Shown here: positions 31,711 through 43,400 of the stretch, one piece after another
Numbering within the stretch: the stretch's first letter is position 1
Layout of the letters: the number at the start of each line of letters is the position of its first letter
Notes under the pieces: model-generated
Told to the model about the DNA's origin: nothing
Database searches by the model: none
Seen by the model: the letters and a program-made list of their open reading frames with translations, nothing else
Made by a program: the position numbers and the translations under genes
Assembly: GCA_963576735.1 (NCBI GenBank)
Contig: OY755197.1
Coordinates: 4,538,501-4,602,500 of the forward strand
DNA length: 64,000 nt
Direction: 5' to 3'
From: Bedellia somnulentella
Lineage: Eukaryota > Arthropoda > Insecta > Lepidoptera > Bedelliidae

Positions 31711-31974
31711 ACATACATACATCATACATATACTCACGGCTATGAATCCCTTGAAGGGGTAGGGAGAGCTAGCCAGAGCTAGGGAATCAGAAATTCCTCA
31801 GCCACTTTTGGAAGTTGCGTGGGGAAAAGATGGTGGAATAAAGGTTGTTGGTGATGGGTCTCCAACCGCATCGCCCAAGAATCCCTCAAAAGCCCCAATA
31901 CCGTTAGTCGCCCCTTACGTAAACCCACCGGAAGAAATGGGGTAGTGTTATTCTAAGCCGACACTACACAGCAA
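31711..31974 (-). mobile_element. SINE-A copy with TSD
   Basis: Full length with a small duplication (AGGGAGAGCTAGCCAGAGC). TATATTCTTT occurs at 31701-31710 and 31980-31989. Confidence 0.9.
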
Positions 31975-31989
31975 ATTAATATATTCTTT

Positions 31990-33185
31990 GTATCTTGATA
32001 TTGTTGTTTCTGCACAATCTTGGTAATTAAACCAAGATCGTGTATCAGTTAAATTAACAAAGCCGTTTTTTTAAATAATTTACCTATATTCTATAAAGGT
32101 TATTTCTAATGATTCAGATCTCAAAACTATGGTAGGCGGATACTATAAGAAAGCATTAAACGGTTCATAATTGAACATATGATTCTTAATTTCCAAATTA
32201 CCTTTCCTTCACTCAAACGTCAAATAATTAAGACTAATAAGCATTTCCTCAACAACAAAAACTCCTCTCAGTACAAAGTGACTAATAGTCGATGGCGTTC
32301 TTTACGTGAATGTCGAGTGACTCATTCCCAGGTGAGGGTGAGGGGAGGGGAATCTTCGATTTCATGCCAACATCTTGATTGTACTCTATGATTTATTGTG
32401 TTTAAATAAATATGAGTAATCCAAAGTTCCTTTAAGCACTTAGATGCACCTAAGCAGGTGCAAAATTATCGCGGGCAAACGTATCAGGCAAACATTTATT
32501 TGCAGTCCTCAATTTGTCGCATTGATATAGGTATTTTGTCTTCTCATTTGCGGATCGTGACAGTATAACAGTAACAGTTCGTCAAAAAACTATTAAGAGG
32601 GTTGTGAGATAACAGCCCAAGAGCATTTTGAGTGTTAATTAAAATTTTATCAGTTTTATTTCATTTAAATCATAACCGCCATCGTCGTATTTCGCTCAAA
32701 ATATGGTTTTAGGAGCTGGTTTTTCCACCCTACTAAAAACTAACAACTAGATCAAGTTTAGTCTCGTTCGAATCAGTAGATTATAGTCTATATTTAAATG
32801 ATGAATTTTCGATGTTTAGAGATAAGAGATCTTGATCCCTATTTTCAAGAAAATGGTAAAAAAACACTTCCTCTCCGAAACATTATAATATTATTTGTGT
32901 TGCATACAAAAGTTTATATATTCTATTATATATTATGTCGTAAAATGTATATATGTATTTTATTTAAAAATCTTTATATATATTGCATATGTATTGTATT
33001 TATTGAATATTATTTATTTTATGGAATACTATCTGTATCTGTAAGTGTATTAGAACTTAATAAATATTTAGTAATACTTAAAATAGATAGATAATAGTTT
33101 GATGAATAATTTTAGTTTTTAAGCAAATCAGTTTAATTTATTGGACATCTACCGAACATGTTTTTAATCCAGCAAATCTTTCCAT
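31990..33185. other. No gene seen; partly non-repetitive
   Basis: About 32280-32600 has mixed composition and contains GCAGGTG, a GGTGAGGGTGAGGGGAGGGG run and a GTGACAGTATAACAGTAACAG stretch. It matches no repeat here and might be regulatory. The open frame at 32798-33094 is very AT-rich and rich in Tyr and Ile, so I do not believe it. Confidence 0.25.
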
Positions 33186-33189
33186 TAAT

Positions 33190-33324
33190 GGGTTGTCTGG
33201 AAGAGATCGCTCTTAGTGATAAGACCGCCAGTTGTACTTTGGCTTTTATACCGATCTTTTTTGTAATTGTTGTTTTTATTTTGTAATGTGCAATAAAGAG
33301 TTTTATTATTATTATTATTATTAT
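33190..33324 (+). mobile_element. LINE 3'-UTR fragment
   Basis: GTCTGGAAGAGATCGCTCTT, ATAAGACCGCCAGTTGTAC and GTGCAATAAAGAGTTTTATT then (ATT)n. I recognise this as the conserved 3' UTR of a common lepidopteran non-LTR retrotransposon (CR1/jockey-like). No coding part is present. Confidence 0.65.
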
Positions 33325-33515
33325 AATTTTGGGGACTAAAATTGAAATAAAACTAATAACATACCATTTATGTTATAATAACAAAATATACAAACCTATC
33401 AATTAAACATTAGACTTATGGATTAGATTAGTATGAATTTACATTATATAGAATTACAACCTCACAATCCTCTTAAAATCACCCAGTCTTTCTGTAATGG
33501 TTCGACCAGGATTAC

Positions 33516-33761
33516 ATACATACATATACTCACGGCTATAAATCCCTAGAAGGGGTAGCCAGAGCTAAGGAATTAGAAATTCCTCAGCCACTTTTAGAAG
33601 TTGCGTGGGAAAAAGATGGTGAAATAAAGGTTGTTGGTGATGGGTCTCCAACCGCATCGCCCAAAAATCCCTCAGAAGCCCCGATACCGTTAGTCGCCTC
33701 TTACGTACACCCACCGGAAGAAATGGGGTAGTGCTATTCTAAGCCGACACTACACAGCAAA
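33516..33761 (-). mobile_element. SINE-A copy with perfect 13-bp TSD
   Basis: CGACCAGGATTAC lies at 33503-33515 and 33762-33774. Full length from (CATA)n to CCGACACTACACAGCA. Confidence 0.95.
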
Positions 33762-33779
33762 CGACCAGGATTACTTTGA

Positions 33780-34310
33780 CACAAAATAAAAACAATGGGT
33801 TAAAAATCGATGGTTCTCTTTTAGCAATTTAATTATACTTTAAATATAATATATACACTGTGGGCTGACATTTTAATATTTTAAATACATTAGACTGATA
33901 TAAAATAACGCTGTGGAATTAGGTTTATGTATCGATTTTATTGAACAACGTTAATTCCACAAATTCTATTATAGTTTTGTGTCTGTCTTCGATATTTACT
34001 ATTTCCATTGGCAAGACCGTCAGTAATTCGATATTACATGCAAACATATACGCGTTATAAATCTTAAAAAGGAAGGGTTAGTCAAAGAAAGCAAAATTAT
34101 TTATTTGTCGTAAAAAAAATGTTTTTTTTTTAAATGAGTATAAGAAAATATAAAACTTTAAACAAATATTATATATATAAAAAACATTATAAATGACATT
34201 CTAGATGAAGCCATAATCATTTACGTTCAGCACATAAATTTAGCCTTGAGCAGGATTCGAAACCGCGACCTGCCCGCCAGGCCATCGATTCGTCAATAAT
34301 ATAAAATGAG
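33780..34310. other. No gene seen
   Basis: AT-rich. GTGGAATTA...TAATTCCAC near 33913-33961 forms a small inverted repeat. Nothing else can be supported. Confidence 0.3.
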
Positions 34311-34316
34311 AAAAAC

Positions 34317-34640
34317 TACCGTGATAGCTCAGTGGGTAGAACACCGCTTATCGGGCAGACGATGAGAGTTCAAATGCCAGGTCGGGCCTACACCATTTTG
34401 TCTTTTCTAAATACAAATGTGTAGTAAATTTATCATGGTTGTTAGGGGTGAGGGATAATATCGTGAGGAAACCCACATGCCTGAGTTGTAATTAGTCATG
34501 TGTCAGTGTTTTTGTACAAAACGGCAATAGATCTGCCCCCTATCACGTGAGTACACTGTCCAAGTAAAACGTGGGTACTTTAAACACCAGGTGACAATTT
34601 CTCGTGTTCGCGGAACTACGGTATGAACGTTACAGTTGAG
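34317..34640 (+). mobile_element. SINE-B copy
   Basis: A clear tRNA-like head, CCGTGATAGCTCAGTGGGTA and AGAGTTCAAATGCC, with an intact body. The 3' end is damaged: the ATGTTCAGAGGTATTAG part is missing and it closes TACGGTATGAACG. Confidence 0.85.
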
Positions 34641-34741
34641 CTTGCATCTTGATTATGTTCGTTTTTAAATCGCATCTGACTAATCAATATTATCTTAACC
34701 ATTATAAATTTTAATATATCCTCCTCCTCAGAAGTATATTT

Positions 34742-35133
34742 ACTGTAAGGTTATGCAACAAGGTGGAAAATAGTGTGATTCGTGGACGTTTACACGTAAA
34801 AGATGACGTAGTGTCCAAGATAGAGGAAGGTTGTTAGAATGTTAAGGTGGTTTGGGCACATAGAGAGGATGGATAAATGTAGAGTGGCAAAAGATATATA
34901 TAAAGCCTATGTGGATAGTGTTGTTAGTAGAAGACGGCCGTGTAAGACGTTTGAAAACCAAATTGAAAACGTTACAACGAAGCCGAAAGTCCGTAGTGAA
35001 AAGAATAAAAGAGCATGTATGAGAAGAATGATGAATGTGGCAGAAGCAAGAGAAATTTGCCAGGATCGTACAAAGTCGCGAACATTAGTCTCTGCCTGCC
35101 CCAATGGGAACAACGGGAGTATAAGTAAGTTGT
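34742..35133 (+). mobile_element. LINE-L 3' copy with long coding end
   Basis: The frame beginning at 34839 reads MLRWFGHIERMDKCRVAK, then RRRPCKTFENQIENV and KRACMRRMMNVAEAREICQD, ending SACPNGN. In most copies the motif is WRSIVSAYPNGN. The LINE end GGGAGTATAAG is tail-less, so the open frame overruns into flanking DNA. It is one of the longer LINE-L fragments here. Confidence 0.8.
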
Positions 35134-35239
35134 ACATTTTTCAACCTGCATTTAAAACTAAGGACTTTAATACGAATAATATAATCGACAATCTAGATTC
35201 TGCATCATTTATCATTGTTGTAGCAAAATGACCGCACTT

Positions 35240-35530
35240 ACTGAATTGCTTTTGATTTCTTCTAAGAACGGAAGTACTAATGGAAGATATTTATTTGAAC
35301 TAAATTCCAAACACTAATTTGAGTATTACTTTGTGTATCAAACGAATCAGTCCTATCCTCAAATTCATCATTTCACAGATGAAACGAATTGATCAAAGAA
35401 TTACCCTGAATTTTAATTATTTTCGGCCGAAAAAAATATATTTATGAAATAATAACACGTCGAGTGTATATGAGATACGTGTAGTATAATAATCAACTGA
35501 AAATATAATTCAAACAAAAGAGCCTACTGT
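35240..35530. other. No gene seen
   Basis: AT-rich, no recognised feature. Confidence 0.3.
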
Positions 35531-35542
35531 TAATTATATACA

Positions 35543-35774
35543 CATACATAACATATATTTACGGCCATAAATCCCATAAAGGCGTAGCCAGAGCTTCAGA
35601 GCTAGAAACTCTTCAACTAAGACAAGATATTAGAAATGAAGTATTGTTGGTGATGGGTCTCCAACCGCATCGCCCAATAACCCCTTAAAAGAGCCCCGCC
35701 ATACCGTTAGTCGCCTCTTACGACACCCGCGGGTAGAACGGGGTAGTGACATTCTAAGCCGGCACTACACGGCC
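35543..35774 (-). mobile_element. SINE-A copy
   Basis: GGCCATAAATCCC and CGACACCCGCGGGTAG subfamily marks, with an end at GCCGGCACTACACGGC. About 20 bp near AGCCACATTTGG are deleted. Confidence 0.8.
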
Positions 35775-36410
35775 TAAAGCTGTATATATTTTCAGTACTT
35801 TGTGTCCTATCTTTATTTCAGCGATCTATAAACTCTAACTAATTTTTCTTGAGATAACAGGACACAGAAATAAAATTTTTGCTGTACGGTTTACAAGCAT
35901 AACTAATCAAACTAAACATATCTTGATAATCGAGTAAAGTTTCATTGAAACATTTACCAGATCCCCAGCATAAAAACATAAATTGCCAAAATATCCTTTC
36001 AGAAAAATTTATGATCATTGTCACATGTTCGTCGGTTGCCAAGCCGTGCCGTTGATGTAAGAATGATCTAAACACCGCGCTCCAATCTGATTTATAGAAA
36101 CTAATAAAATTTATAAATAGACGGTCTTCTGACTTTCTTGTCTAGAGTTTCTTTAGACGAAAATCAGATAGGATTAGGACAACTAATCTAGTTAATTTAG
36201 ATGTTTTGTAATTGGAAATGTACGAAAACAAATATAATGTGCGTGAGTTGTGAAAATGCTGAAGAATCAACGTCCACTATCACCTTTCTAAAAGAAATTC
36301 GGGCAAAGATTACTAGCTCATTGGTATGTGACTTTAGAACACCTTCCTTCAAAACCGTACCCACTCGAATAAATACGAAGCTGAACCCTGAAAAATCTGT
36401 TTTTAAAATT
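35775..36410. other. No gene seen
   Basis: No repeat recognised. The open frames at 35839-36075 (minus) and 36201-36416 (plus) show no known domain and no splice or promoter context. Confidence 0.3.
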
Positions 36411-36424
36411 AAATGATTTCAATA

Positions 36425-37267
36425 AAAGGAATGTTGAGATAGTTTGGGCTAATAAAAAAAAGTAAAAAGTATATTTATTAAAAGAATTACAGCTTTCACA
36501 AATTTCCAGGGGTTCCCAAACTAGGCTTAGCCTGTACCTTGGGAAACCAATTTAATTATATAATATAATGGAATAGGCGCTTTAATCGAAGTAGGTATTA
36601 TATGTTATATAGTATGTAATAAAATTAAAAGGATGAAAAAGAAAAAAAATAATTAAAAGACACGAACAACACAAAACAAAATGATAAACATAAACAAAGC
36701 AAAATGGAGGAGAGTTCCATAATGATAATATAATAGATCTATACATTACATTCGGTTTCATTGATATTTTATTTTATTTTATTTTATGAGTGTGTGTGTG
36801 TAGTTGTTAGTATTGACAAATGTGATGAACTAATCTAACTAAAATAGAATGTATATATAGTTTGTGTGTATGGTGTGAAAATATATGTATGAATATATAT
36901 TTGAATATATGAGTATATAAATATAAATGAGATAGATGAGATGGAGAACTTCATTAACAAATTATTGATATATGCTAATAATTGACTCTAACATAGAGAG
37001 GATGGATGATAGAAAATTGGTAAAAGGGATCTATAGAGCTAGTGTGGATGGTAATGTTAGTAGAGGACGACCACGGAGAACACACTTGGACCAAATTGAG
37101 AGTGTGCTTAAAAAAACTGGCGTCCGAAGTATAAAGAATAAAGGAGCATGTATGAAAAGATTGATGGATGTAAACGAAGCTGGAGAGGTTTGTCAGGATC
37201 GTACGAAGTGGCTATCAATAGTCTCTGCCTACCCCAATGGGAACTAATCCCGTGAGTATATGTATGT
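36425..37267 (+). mobile_element. LINE-L copy, split, with 12-bp TSD
   Basis: ATGATTTCAATA at 36413-36424 recurs at 37268-37279, so the short left piece (AAAGGAATGTTGAGATAGTTTGGG) and the right piece from about 36990 are one insertion. The right piece reads IERMDDRKLVKGIYRASVDG through CQDRTKWLSIVSAYPNGN in one open frame and ends with (TATG)n. A foreign segment interrupts the copy at about 36455-36976. Confidence 0.85.
36455..36976. mobile_element. Unidentified insertion inside LINE-L
   Basis: About 520 bp between GCTAATA (36448-36454) and GCTAATA (36973-36979), a possible 7-bp target duplication. It holds the hairpin-like GGGTTCCCAAACTAGGC...GTACCTTGGGAAACC and AT-rich DNA. I cannot place it in a family. 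Confidence 0.45.
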
Positions 37268-37416
37268 ATGATTTCAATATAAGTTGTAACTTGTGTTCAT
37301 TTATGTCAAATATGTTAGTCTGAGTATTTTTTATTACGTTTTATTGCTATTATAGCACCAAAAACCTTTGAACACTTTGCGCTTAAATTTTGCCTGTTAA
37401 GAGTTAATAACGTAAT

Positions 37417-37660
37417 ACATAAATACATATACTCACGGCTATAAATCCCTAGAAGGGGTAGCCAGAGCTAAGGAATTAGAAGTTCCTCAGCCACTTTTGG
37501 AAGTTGCATGGGGAAAAGATGGTGATAAAGGTTGTTGGTTATGGGTCTCCAACCGTATCGCCCAAAAATCCCGTAAAAGCCCCAATACCGTTAGTCGCCT
37601 CTTACGTACACCCACCGGAAGAAATGGGGTAGTGCTACTCTAAGCCGACACTACACAGCA
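37417..37660 (-). mobile_element. SINE-A copy, full length
   Basis: (ATACATA)n to GCCGACACTACACAGCA, few differences from the core. Confidence 0.9.
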
Positions 37661-37669
37661 ATACGAAAT

Positions 37670-38245
37670 ATGACTTAATCTTACATTATAAAGCCAATTA
37701 AAAACTAAAAGCACGTACATATAAATCTAATTTAAACTTTAAGTTAAATCATTTCTATTGAATTGAAAATACGTCTTATTCAAAATAATATTTGTTTTAA
37801 TCTACGCAATGGCATATTCAACACTCTAAAATATTAATGTAACTAATAAACCTTATTTATAACCGGTTCCTTTTTGTTGTATTTCAAATTCAGTGTTTAT
37901 AACAATTCAATTTCTTTCTTAAGATGATGAAGAAGTTTAATAATTATTATTTTCAAATATTCCTCAAACTGATATTACCCAGAGTGTGAAATTCACGCTA
38001 AATTAAACTCTAATGGGGACACGTTACTCATAATAACAAGCCGTGTCATGCCAAATGCTATTCGAAATTTCTCTGAAATTCTAGAAATTGTCGTAGCTAT
38101 CAATACTTAAACTTCAATAATGCCAAGATGGACATTGTTGCAATGATCTCACTCGATAATGATGTCATGAGTTTCATCGGGGTAGAATGAAAAATCAACG
38201 CCCACGACTGCACCTACAAAAAAATGGCAACAATTACAGTGTCCA
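37670..38245. other. Region upstream of the 38.3-kb promoter candidate
   Basis: No repeat recognised. It could hold enhancers of the projectin promoter, but no specific site can be supported. Confidence 0.3.
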
Positions 38246-38249
38246 ATGT

Positions 38250-38553
38250 TATTAGCTCAGAATCTATCTTCGGCGGAAAACACCTCTGCATCTGCCACGT
38301 CACGTCGGTCGGTTGCAGTGTCGCCCACGCGAATACCGCTCACCTCGGCTTCAGGCCAACACTTTCATAGTTTAGTTACGATTTCGAAAACGACCCGACG
38401 CGTACCGTCGCCGGCGACTATCGTCCGATCTCTCGCTGAATCGAGTTCCTCATAACCTTTATCAAGTTCTCGATTGGCGTCTTGAAGTTCAGTTATACTT
38501 AGTGCTGTGTTGTTGTGTTTAGTGACACTTTTGGATTATTGGAAAGAGTTTTA
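38250..38553 (+). promoter_or_regulatory. bt: CpG-rich promoter candidate and 5'-UTR exon for projectin
   Basis: A GC- and CpG-rich block (38250-38450) in AT-rich DNA ends at a perfect arthropod initiator, TCAGTT (38489-38494). About 60 bp further, AGTTTTAG|GTATAA at 38554 could be a 5' splice site, giving a non-coding first exon of about 63 nt joined to the acceptor at 40170. It lies 1.7 kb upstream of the first coding exon on the same strand. No TATA box is seen. The 69-codon frame across the block is probably a GC effect. Confidence 0.45.
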
Positions 38554-38559
38554 GGTATA

Positions 38560-39950
38560 AATGGATGATTTAGTTTATGTTTCAGTTATATCATCGTTTT
38601 TGCTTTTTTTATTATTAAATTACATTCATTACATTTCATATTAAAATTAAATCAAGATAATACATGATGATTAATACACAACCAATTTCACAACCCTCAT
38701 TAAGAAATTACTGACACTTTTTTCGAAATTCGATCTTCGATCATAACGATTACTAGCAAGTAAAAATCTTAACTATAACCAAAATTAACGAAACATTCAT
38801 TATTTAATAAACTTGGCCATAATGCAATGGTAATAAAGTTCACTTACAACAAAAACTCAAGTGACCGAAATTACGAAATCCCGTCGATTTGTGTTATTTT
38901 GCCGTTTGCACTGAAGTTTCGAAGGCCTCAGATACAGAAATAGCTAGAGCAATTTGCTCCTACTGAAACTTTTAACACTAGACACCCACTCAACTACACT
39001 TCACCTTGCCTGAAGATGGCGCTTACTGAAAATGCTACGAGAAATCATTATAGTTAAAATCAGAATGAATTTACTAAATCCTGCAGATTTTACTTAATTT
39101 TATTTTATAAATCATAAGTTTTATTTATACAGTCTAGTTCTAAGATAAGGAAATATATGCTTTTAAAAATTTCCGTGAATTCAAATTGCGCAATGATTTG
39201 TAAAAGTATAAAAAACTTCCCATCTATTTAAATTTATAAGTTCTATGCCAGCTATATGCTTTAAGATTGGGATCTTTCCTAAGAACTAAATGTGGCTAAA
39301 TTTCTATTCATACCATTACCGGATTACTAGAGATTTAATTTATACAGCCAAAGACATTCACAGACTAACAACTGATTTTTCATACTTACACCTTATAACT
39401 TTCAACAAAACCCAGTTAAATGAATAACGGTCACTTTTTCAGAAAAAAATTAATAAAAATTATTCTGAGATTGTCGTTAGAATAGTTATCATCCATTCGA
39501 GTGTCAAGAAATTGTATTAAAGTTAGAGTTTACATACCAAAATGATGAAAAACACTTTAATATTCTGGTTTTGTGAAGAAAAATGACAGATCACAAGGGA
39601 CAAAATTTTAATTCACTAGTGTTTATTAACTCTTGTAATACTTGAAATTTTCTCACAAAGGTCAATGATATTTTACTTTGTTGTGTAGTAAGTTTCACTT
39701 GTTAAATATTTGATTTATATCAGACAATCTGCACTGCTACATATGTTTAAAACTTATTATCCCTTACATAATATACGGGAATATCTTTTGGTTTTTCTGA
39801 ACTTTATTTTATCATCTAGTGTTGTAAGTAACTTCGTATCAACTCAGTTCTCAATATTGCACAAAAAATACTTGAATGTGAGAATTCACACGATTAGAAA
39901 TGTTTACTTATGCATCTGAGGGTTTCGTTAATATAATAACATTCCATAAA
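38560..39950. other. Putative projectin 5' intron, no feature
   Basis: AT-rich with no repeat recognised, unusually clean for this window. GAAGATGGCGCTTAC at about 39014 echoes the AAGATGGCG near 30.79 kb. Confidence 0.3.
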
Positions 39951-39954
39951 CACA

Positions 39955-40135
39955 CACACATACATACATATACCACGCCTCTAGTTCCACCTCAATCGCC
40001 ACTTTGCACAAATTTCATGGCAAATTTCTTAAGCTGAATGAGCATTCATTAATGTTTTTAACTATACTTACTTTTTTATTTTTCACATTTCGGACGCCTG
40101 CCTTGCTTATTAAGTTTTCTGTTCAATTCAAATCT
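39955..40135 (-). mobile_element. LINE-L fragment, decayed
   Basis: (CATA)n tail, CAATCGCCACTTTGCACAAA and CATTTCGGACGCCTGCCTTG. It ends only about 35 bp before the acceptor of the first coding exon of projectin. Confidence 0.6.
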
Positions 40136-40170
40136 AAACTTAGGTCATTAATTATATTAATCTTCTACAG

Positions 40171-40420
40171 GTAGAAGAGTATACCTCTTCTGTTTCGACG
40201 GCTGACGGGGAAGCGTCCGTCTTTGGTGATGCGAAACAGTTAGCACTATGGGGGTTTCCGACGACTTAGCCCCCAGCTTCACTCAGAAGCCGCAGCTGCG
40301 CCAGGAGGATGATGGGAACAAACTCATCTTCGAGTGCCAGCTGCTGGCCTCTCCTCAACCAGAGATCTGCTGGTTCAGGGGCGATGAGCAGCTCAAGGAA
40401 GATAATAGAACACAGTTTAA
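40171..40420 (+). CDS. bt: bt exon 1: 5'UTR end, ATG, Ig1 first half
   Basis: Acceptor TTCTACAG at 40170, 77 nt of leader, ATG at 40248, donor AA|GTAAGT at 40421. It encodes MGVSDDLAPSFTQKPQLRQE, then LIFECQLLASPQPEICWFRG, the B and C strands of Ig1 with core Cys and Trp. It ends two bases into a codon. The acceptor before the leader shows that at least one upstream non-coding exon exists. Confidence 0.9.
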
Positions 40421-43400
40421 GTAAGTAGACGTTTTGATTTCTGTTTGTTTTGTTGATAGATTTGGAGTTCCAGTTGGTATTAATACTTGTCCCTCTGACT
40501 ATTCAATGCCCAGACAGACAAATATCTTTCACATTTTTGGCTATAAACTGAATATTTAAAAAAAAAGTAATTGTATTGTATGTAAATCGATCGTTATTAG
40601 AATGTTTTTTGTTCGTGAAAACCTCATGTGGGGATTATTTCTAATAAATGATAAATAAAGGAAAAATCAATTTCGCACTAAAAGCCATAGACACTATAGC
40701 TCAATGGGTAGAGCGACGGGGGCGTATACCTTGAGGTCGTGGGTTCGATCCACGCTAATGTCGAAATCTTTATTTCCTTTATTTATCGGTCGTTATTGTA
40801 TACGTAGATTTAGACATGCAATAGCGTACGTTCATTTTAAGGGCGCATTTCCACCAGAAATGTTCATGGTTAATGTGATTTAAAAACATACATACGTAAA
40901 TATACTCACGGCCATAAGTCCCGGAACGGGGTAGCCAGAGCTGTAGAACTAGAAACTCCTCAGCTATATTTGAAAGTTGATAAGGGAGAAGATAGTGGAA
41001 ATAAAGTATCGTTGGTGATGGGTCTCCAACCACATCACCCAAAAACCACTTAAAGAAAATCCCATACCCTTAGTCACCTCTGACGACACCCTAGGGGTAG
41101 TGAAATTCTAAGCCGTCACTACACGGCTTAAAATGATTCGGTGATTTAAAAAAACCTTCGGAATACGTTGATTTTAAGATTTTGCGTCATGCGTCACTGG
41201 TGACATCCATCTATTGGTTCTTTTAGCCCATAGTAACCTCATTCATCTCTATTAGATTCGCAAGAGATTAAATTTGAAGAAACCACTTTCATCAGTACGT
41301 TAAGTGTTTCCGATAGATTTATCAGTAACTGTAACCTGAAATATGACTTGAAGTGTGTTGCCAACTCGGACATATTGGGTCAACGTTCGATTCAATTACA
41401 TTGACAGTTGTTTATGATTTGTTTTCATCTGTTGTATGACATAACGTAGCATTAGTAACATCTGTATTGTTATATAGTAGCTTTGAGTTACGATTTGTTA
41501 CTGCTCATACAACAGCTAAATGGTTGCGATTTCATTATTTATTTGTTGTCCTGGCAATGCAGAGGTTGTGCTATAGATTCATTGCGTACGCCTTTGAAAT
41601 TTGTGTGATTTTATGTACACTATATTTCTTCTTAATTAGCTACCCATTGGTTAAATATTGATTTAACTCAGCTATCATTACATACAATATACATACATAC
41701 ATACATAAACTCACGGCCATAAATCCCAAAAAGGGGTAGCCAAAAATTTTTAACGACTGAGTTTTCGTGGTTTTTTCTGTGCTCTTGAGATTCTTTTGTC
41801 TCATTCAAAATTGCTGCCATACGTAAGTGTAGGAATAAGGAAAGCATCATTAATACCGTTAGTTCCCATTGGGGTAGGCAGAGACTATCGATCGCCACTT
41901 TGTACGATCCTGGCAAACCTCTCTAGCTTCATTCACATCCGTCAAGCTTTTCATGCATGCTCTTTTATTCTTCGTACTTCGGACACCTGCCTTTTTGACC
42001 ATCATGTTCTTTCAATTAGTCCTTTTCGGGTAATGATTGATTTGACATGAAATTATTCTCAGCTACATTTACCACACTTCCCTTTTTCACTTTTCTTTCG
42101 ATGTCTTTCCACTTCTTCAAAGCTAGCACGATTGACCTTTTAACTAGATAATGCGTCGTATTAAACAGCCATTTCTTTCGCATTTATATTGTCTCGGATA
42201 ATTTGGTTTACTCACGGTGTTTTCCCTCACCGTTAACAATCATGATAAATTAACCACACATAAGACTTTAGAAAAGACAAATTGGTGTAGGCCCAACCTG
42301 GGTGTGAACCTTCATCGTCTGGACGATAAGCGGTGTTCTGCCGACTGGGCTATCATGGTTGCTAAGATAGACAATACTGTTAAAACTGTTTTATCGCCTA
42401 TTATCTTAGAATATTGTCATTACTAAAAAGCTATAATATTGAAATAACAAACAGACACTGGTGATCTATATAATGTTACCGAATATTTTTTATTAGTAGA
42501 CCTAGATTCATTTTATAGCCATCTAAACGAGGCTGGTCGAGTTTTACGATTTGACTACAGTTCGGTAAAATAGAGTGTGACTAGTACTTACTAGCGTAGT
42601 AGAGTTGTTATTTTTGCCTGCAGTAGTTTTAAATTGAAGGTTAACTATTACATACATACATACATATACTCACAGCTATAAATTCCTTAACGGTGAGTAA
42701 GTGGTGAGTATATTTGTATAATTTTATTTATTAAAAAAATTAAATAAATACTTACCTACAATGTCTTTTTAAAAATAACACATGTTTCAATTGTGTTTTA
42801 ATTAGATTGCTCTTATTTAATTAATAGATTATACATACATACATATATAATATATACATACATACATACATACAGATACTCACGGTTATAAATCACCAAA
42901 CAGGGTAGCCAGAGCTTTGGAATGAGAAATTCCTCAGCCACTTTTGGAAGTTGATGGGGGAAAAGATGGTAATAATAAATGTTTTTGGTGACGGGTCTCC
43001 AACCACATCGCCCAAAAATCACTTAAAAAGCCCCTATACCCTTAGTCGCCTCTTACGATCACCCACGGGTAGAAATGGGGTAGTGTTATTCTAAGCCGAC
43101 ACTACGCGGCAACAAAAGGTTGACTATTATTTAAGATATCTTCACATACGATGGATTTATAAGTCCTGGCCCCTACCACGCGAGTACACTATCCAAGCAA
43201 AACGTGGGTACTCCGAATACCAGATGACAACGTCTTGTGGCGACCGCTAGACGGCGAACTCACTCGCACACTAGCAGCGTCATAAAAAATCGTACATCGC
43301 GGTATCGAAATGTTTCTCTAGCTAAACATAAATACAAATTCTAAGTTGGTACACAGCAGGGTGTACTGGCCAGTATATCTTTGCTGTTCCCACAGTCTCA

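Noticed and set aside
32798..33094. 98-codon frame rich in Tyr and Ile
   Set aside because: Extreme AT content explains the residue bias; there is no context for a gene.
38246..38455. 69-codon Ser/Arg/Thr-rich frame upstream of projectin
   Set aside because: It lies in the CpG-rich promoter-like block and upstream of the initiator; it is likely a composition artefact.
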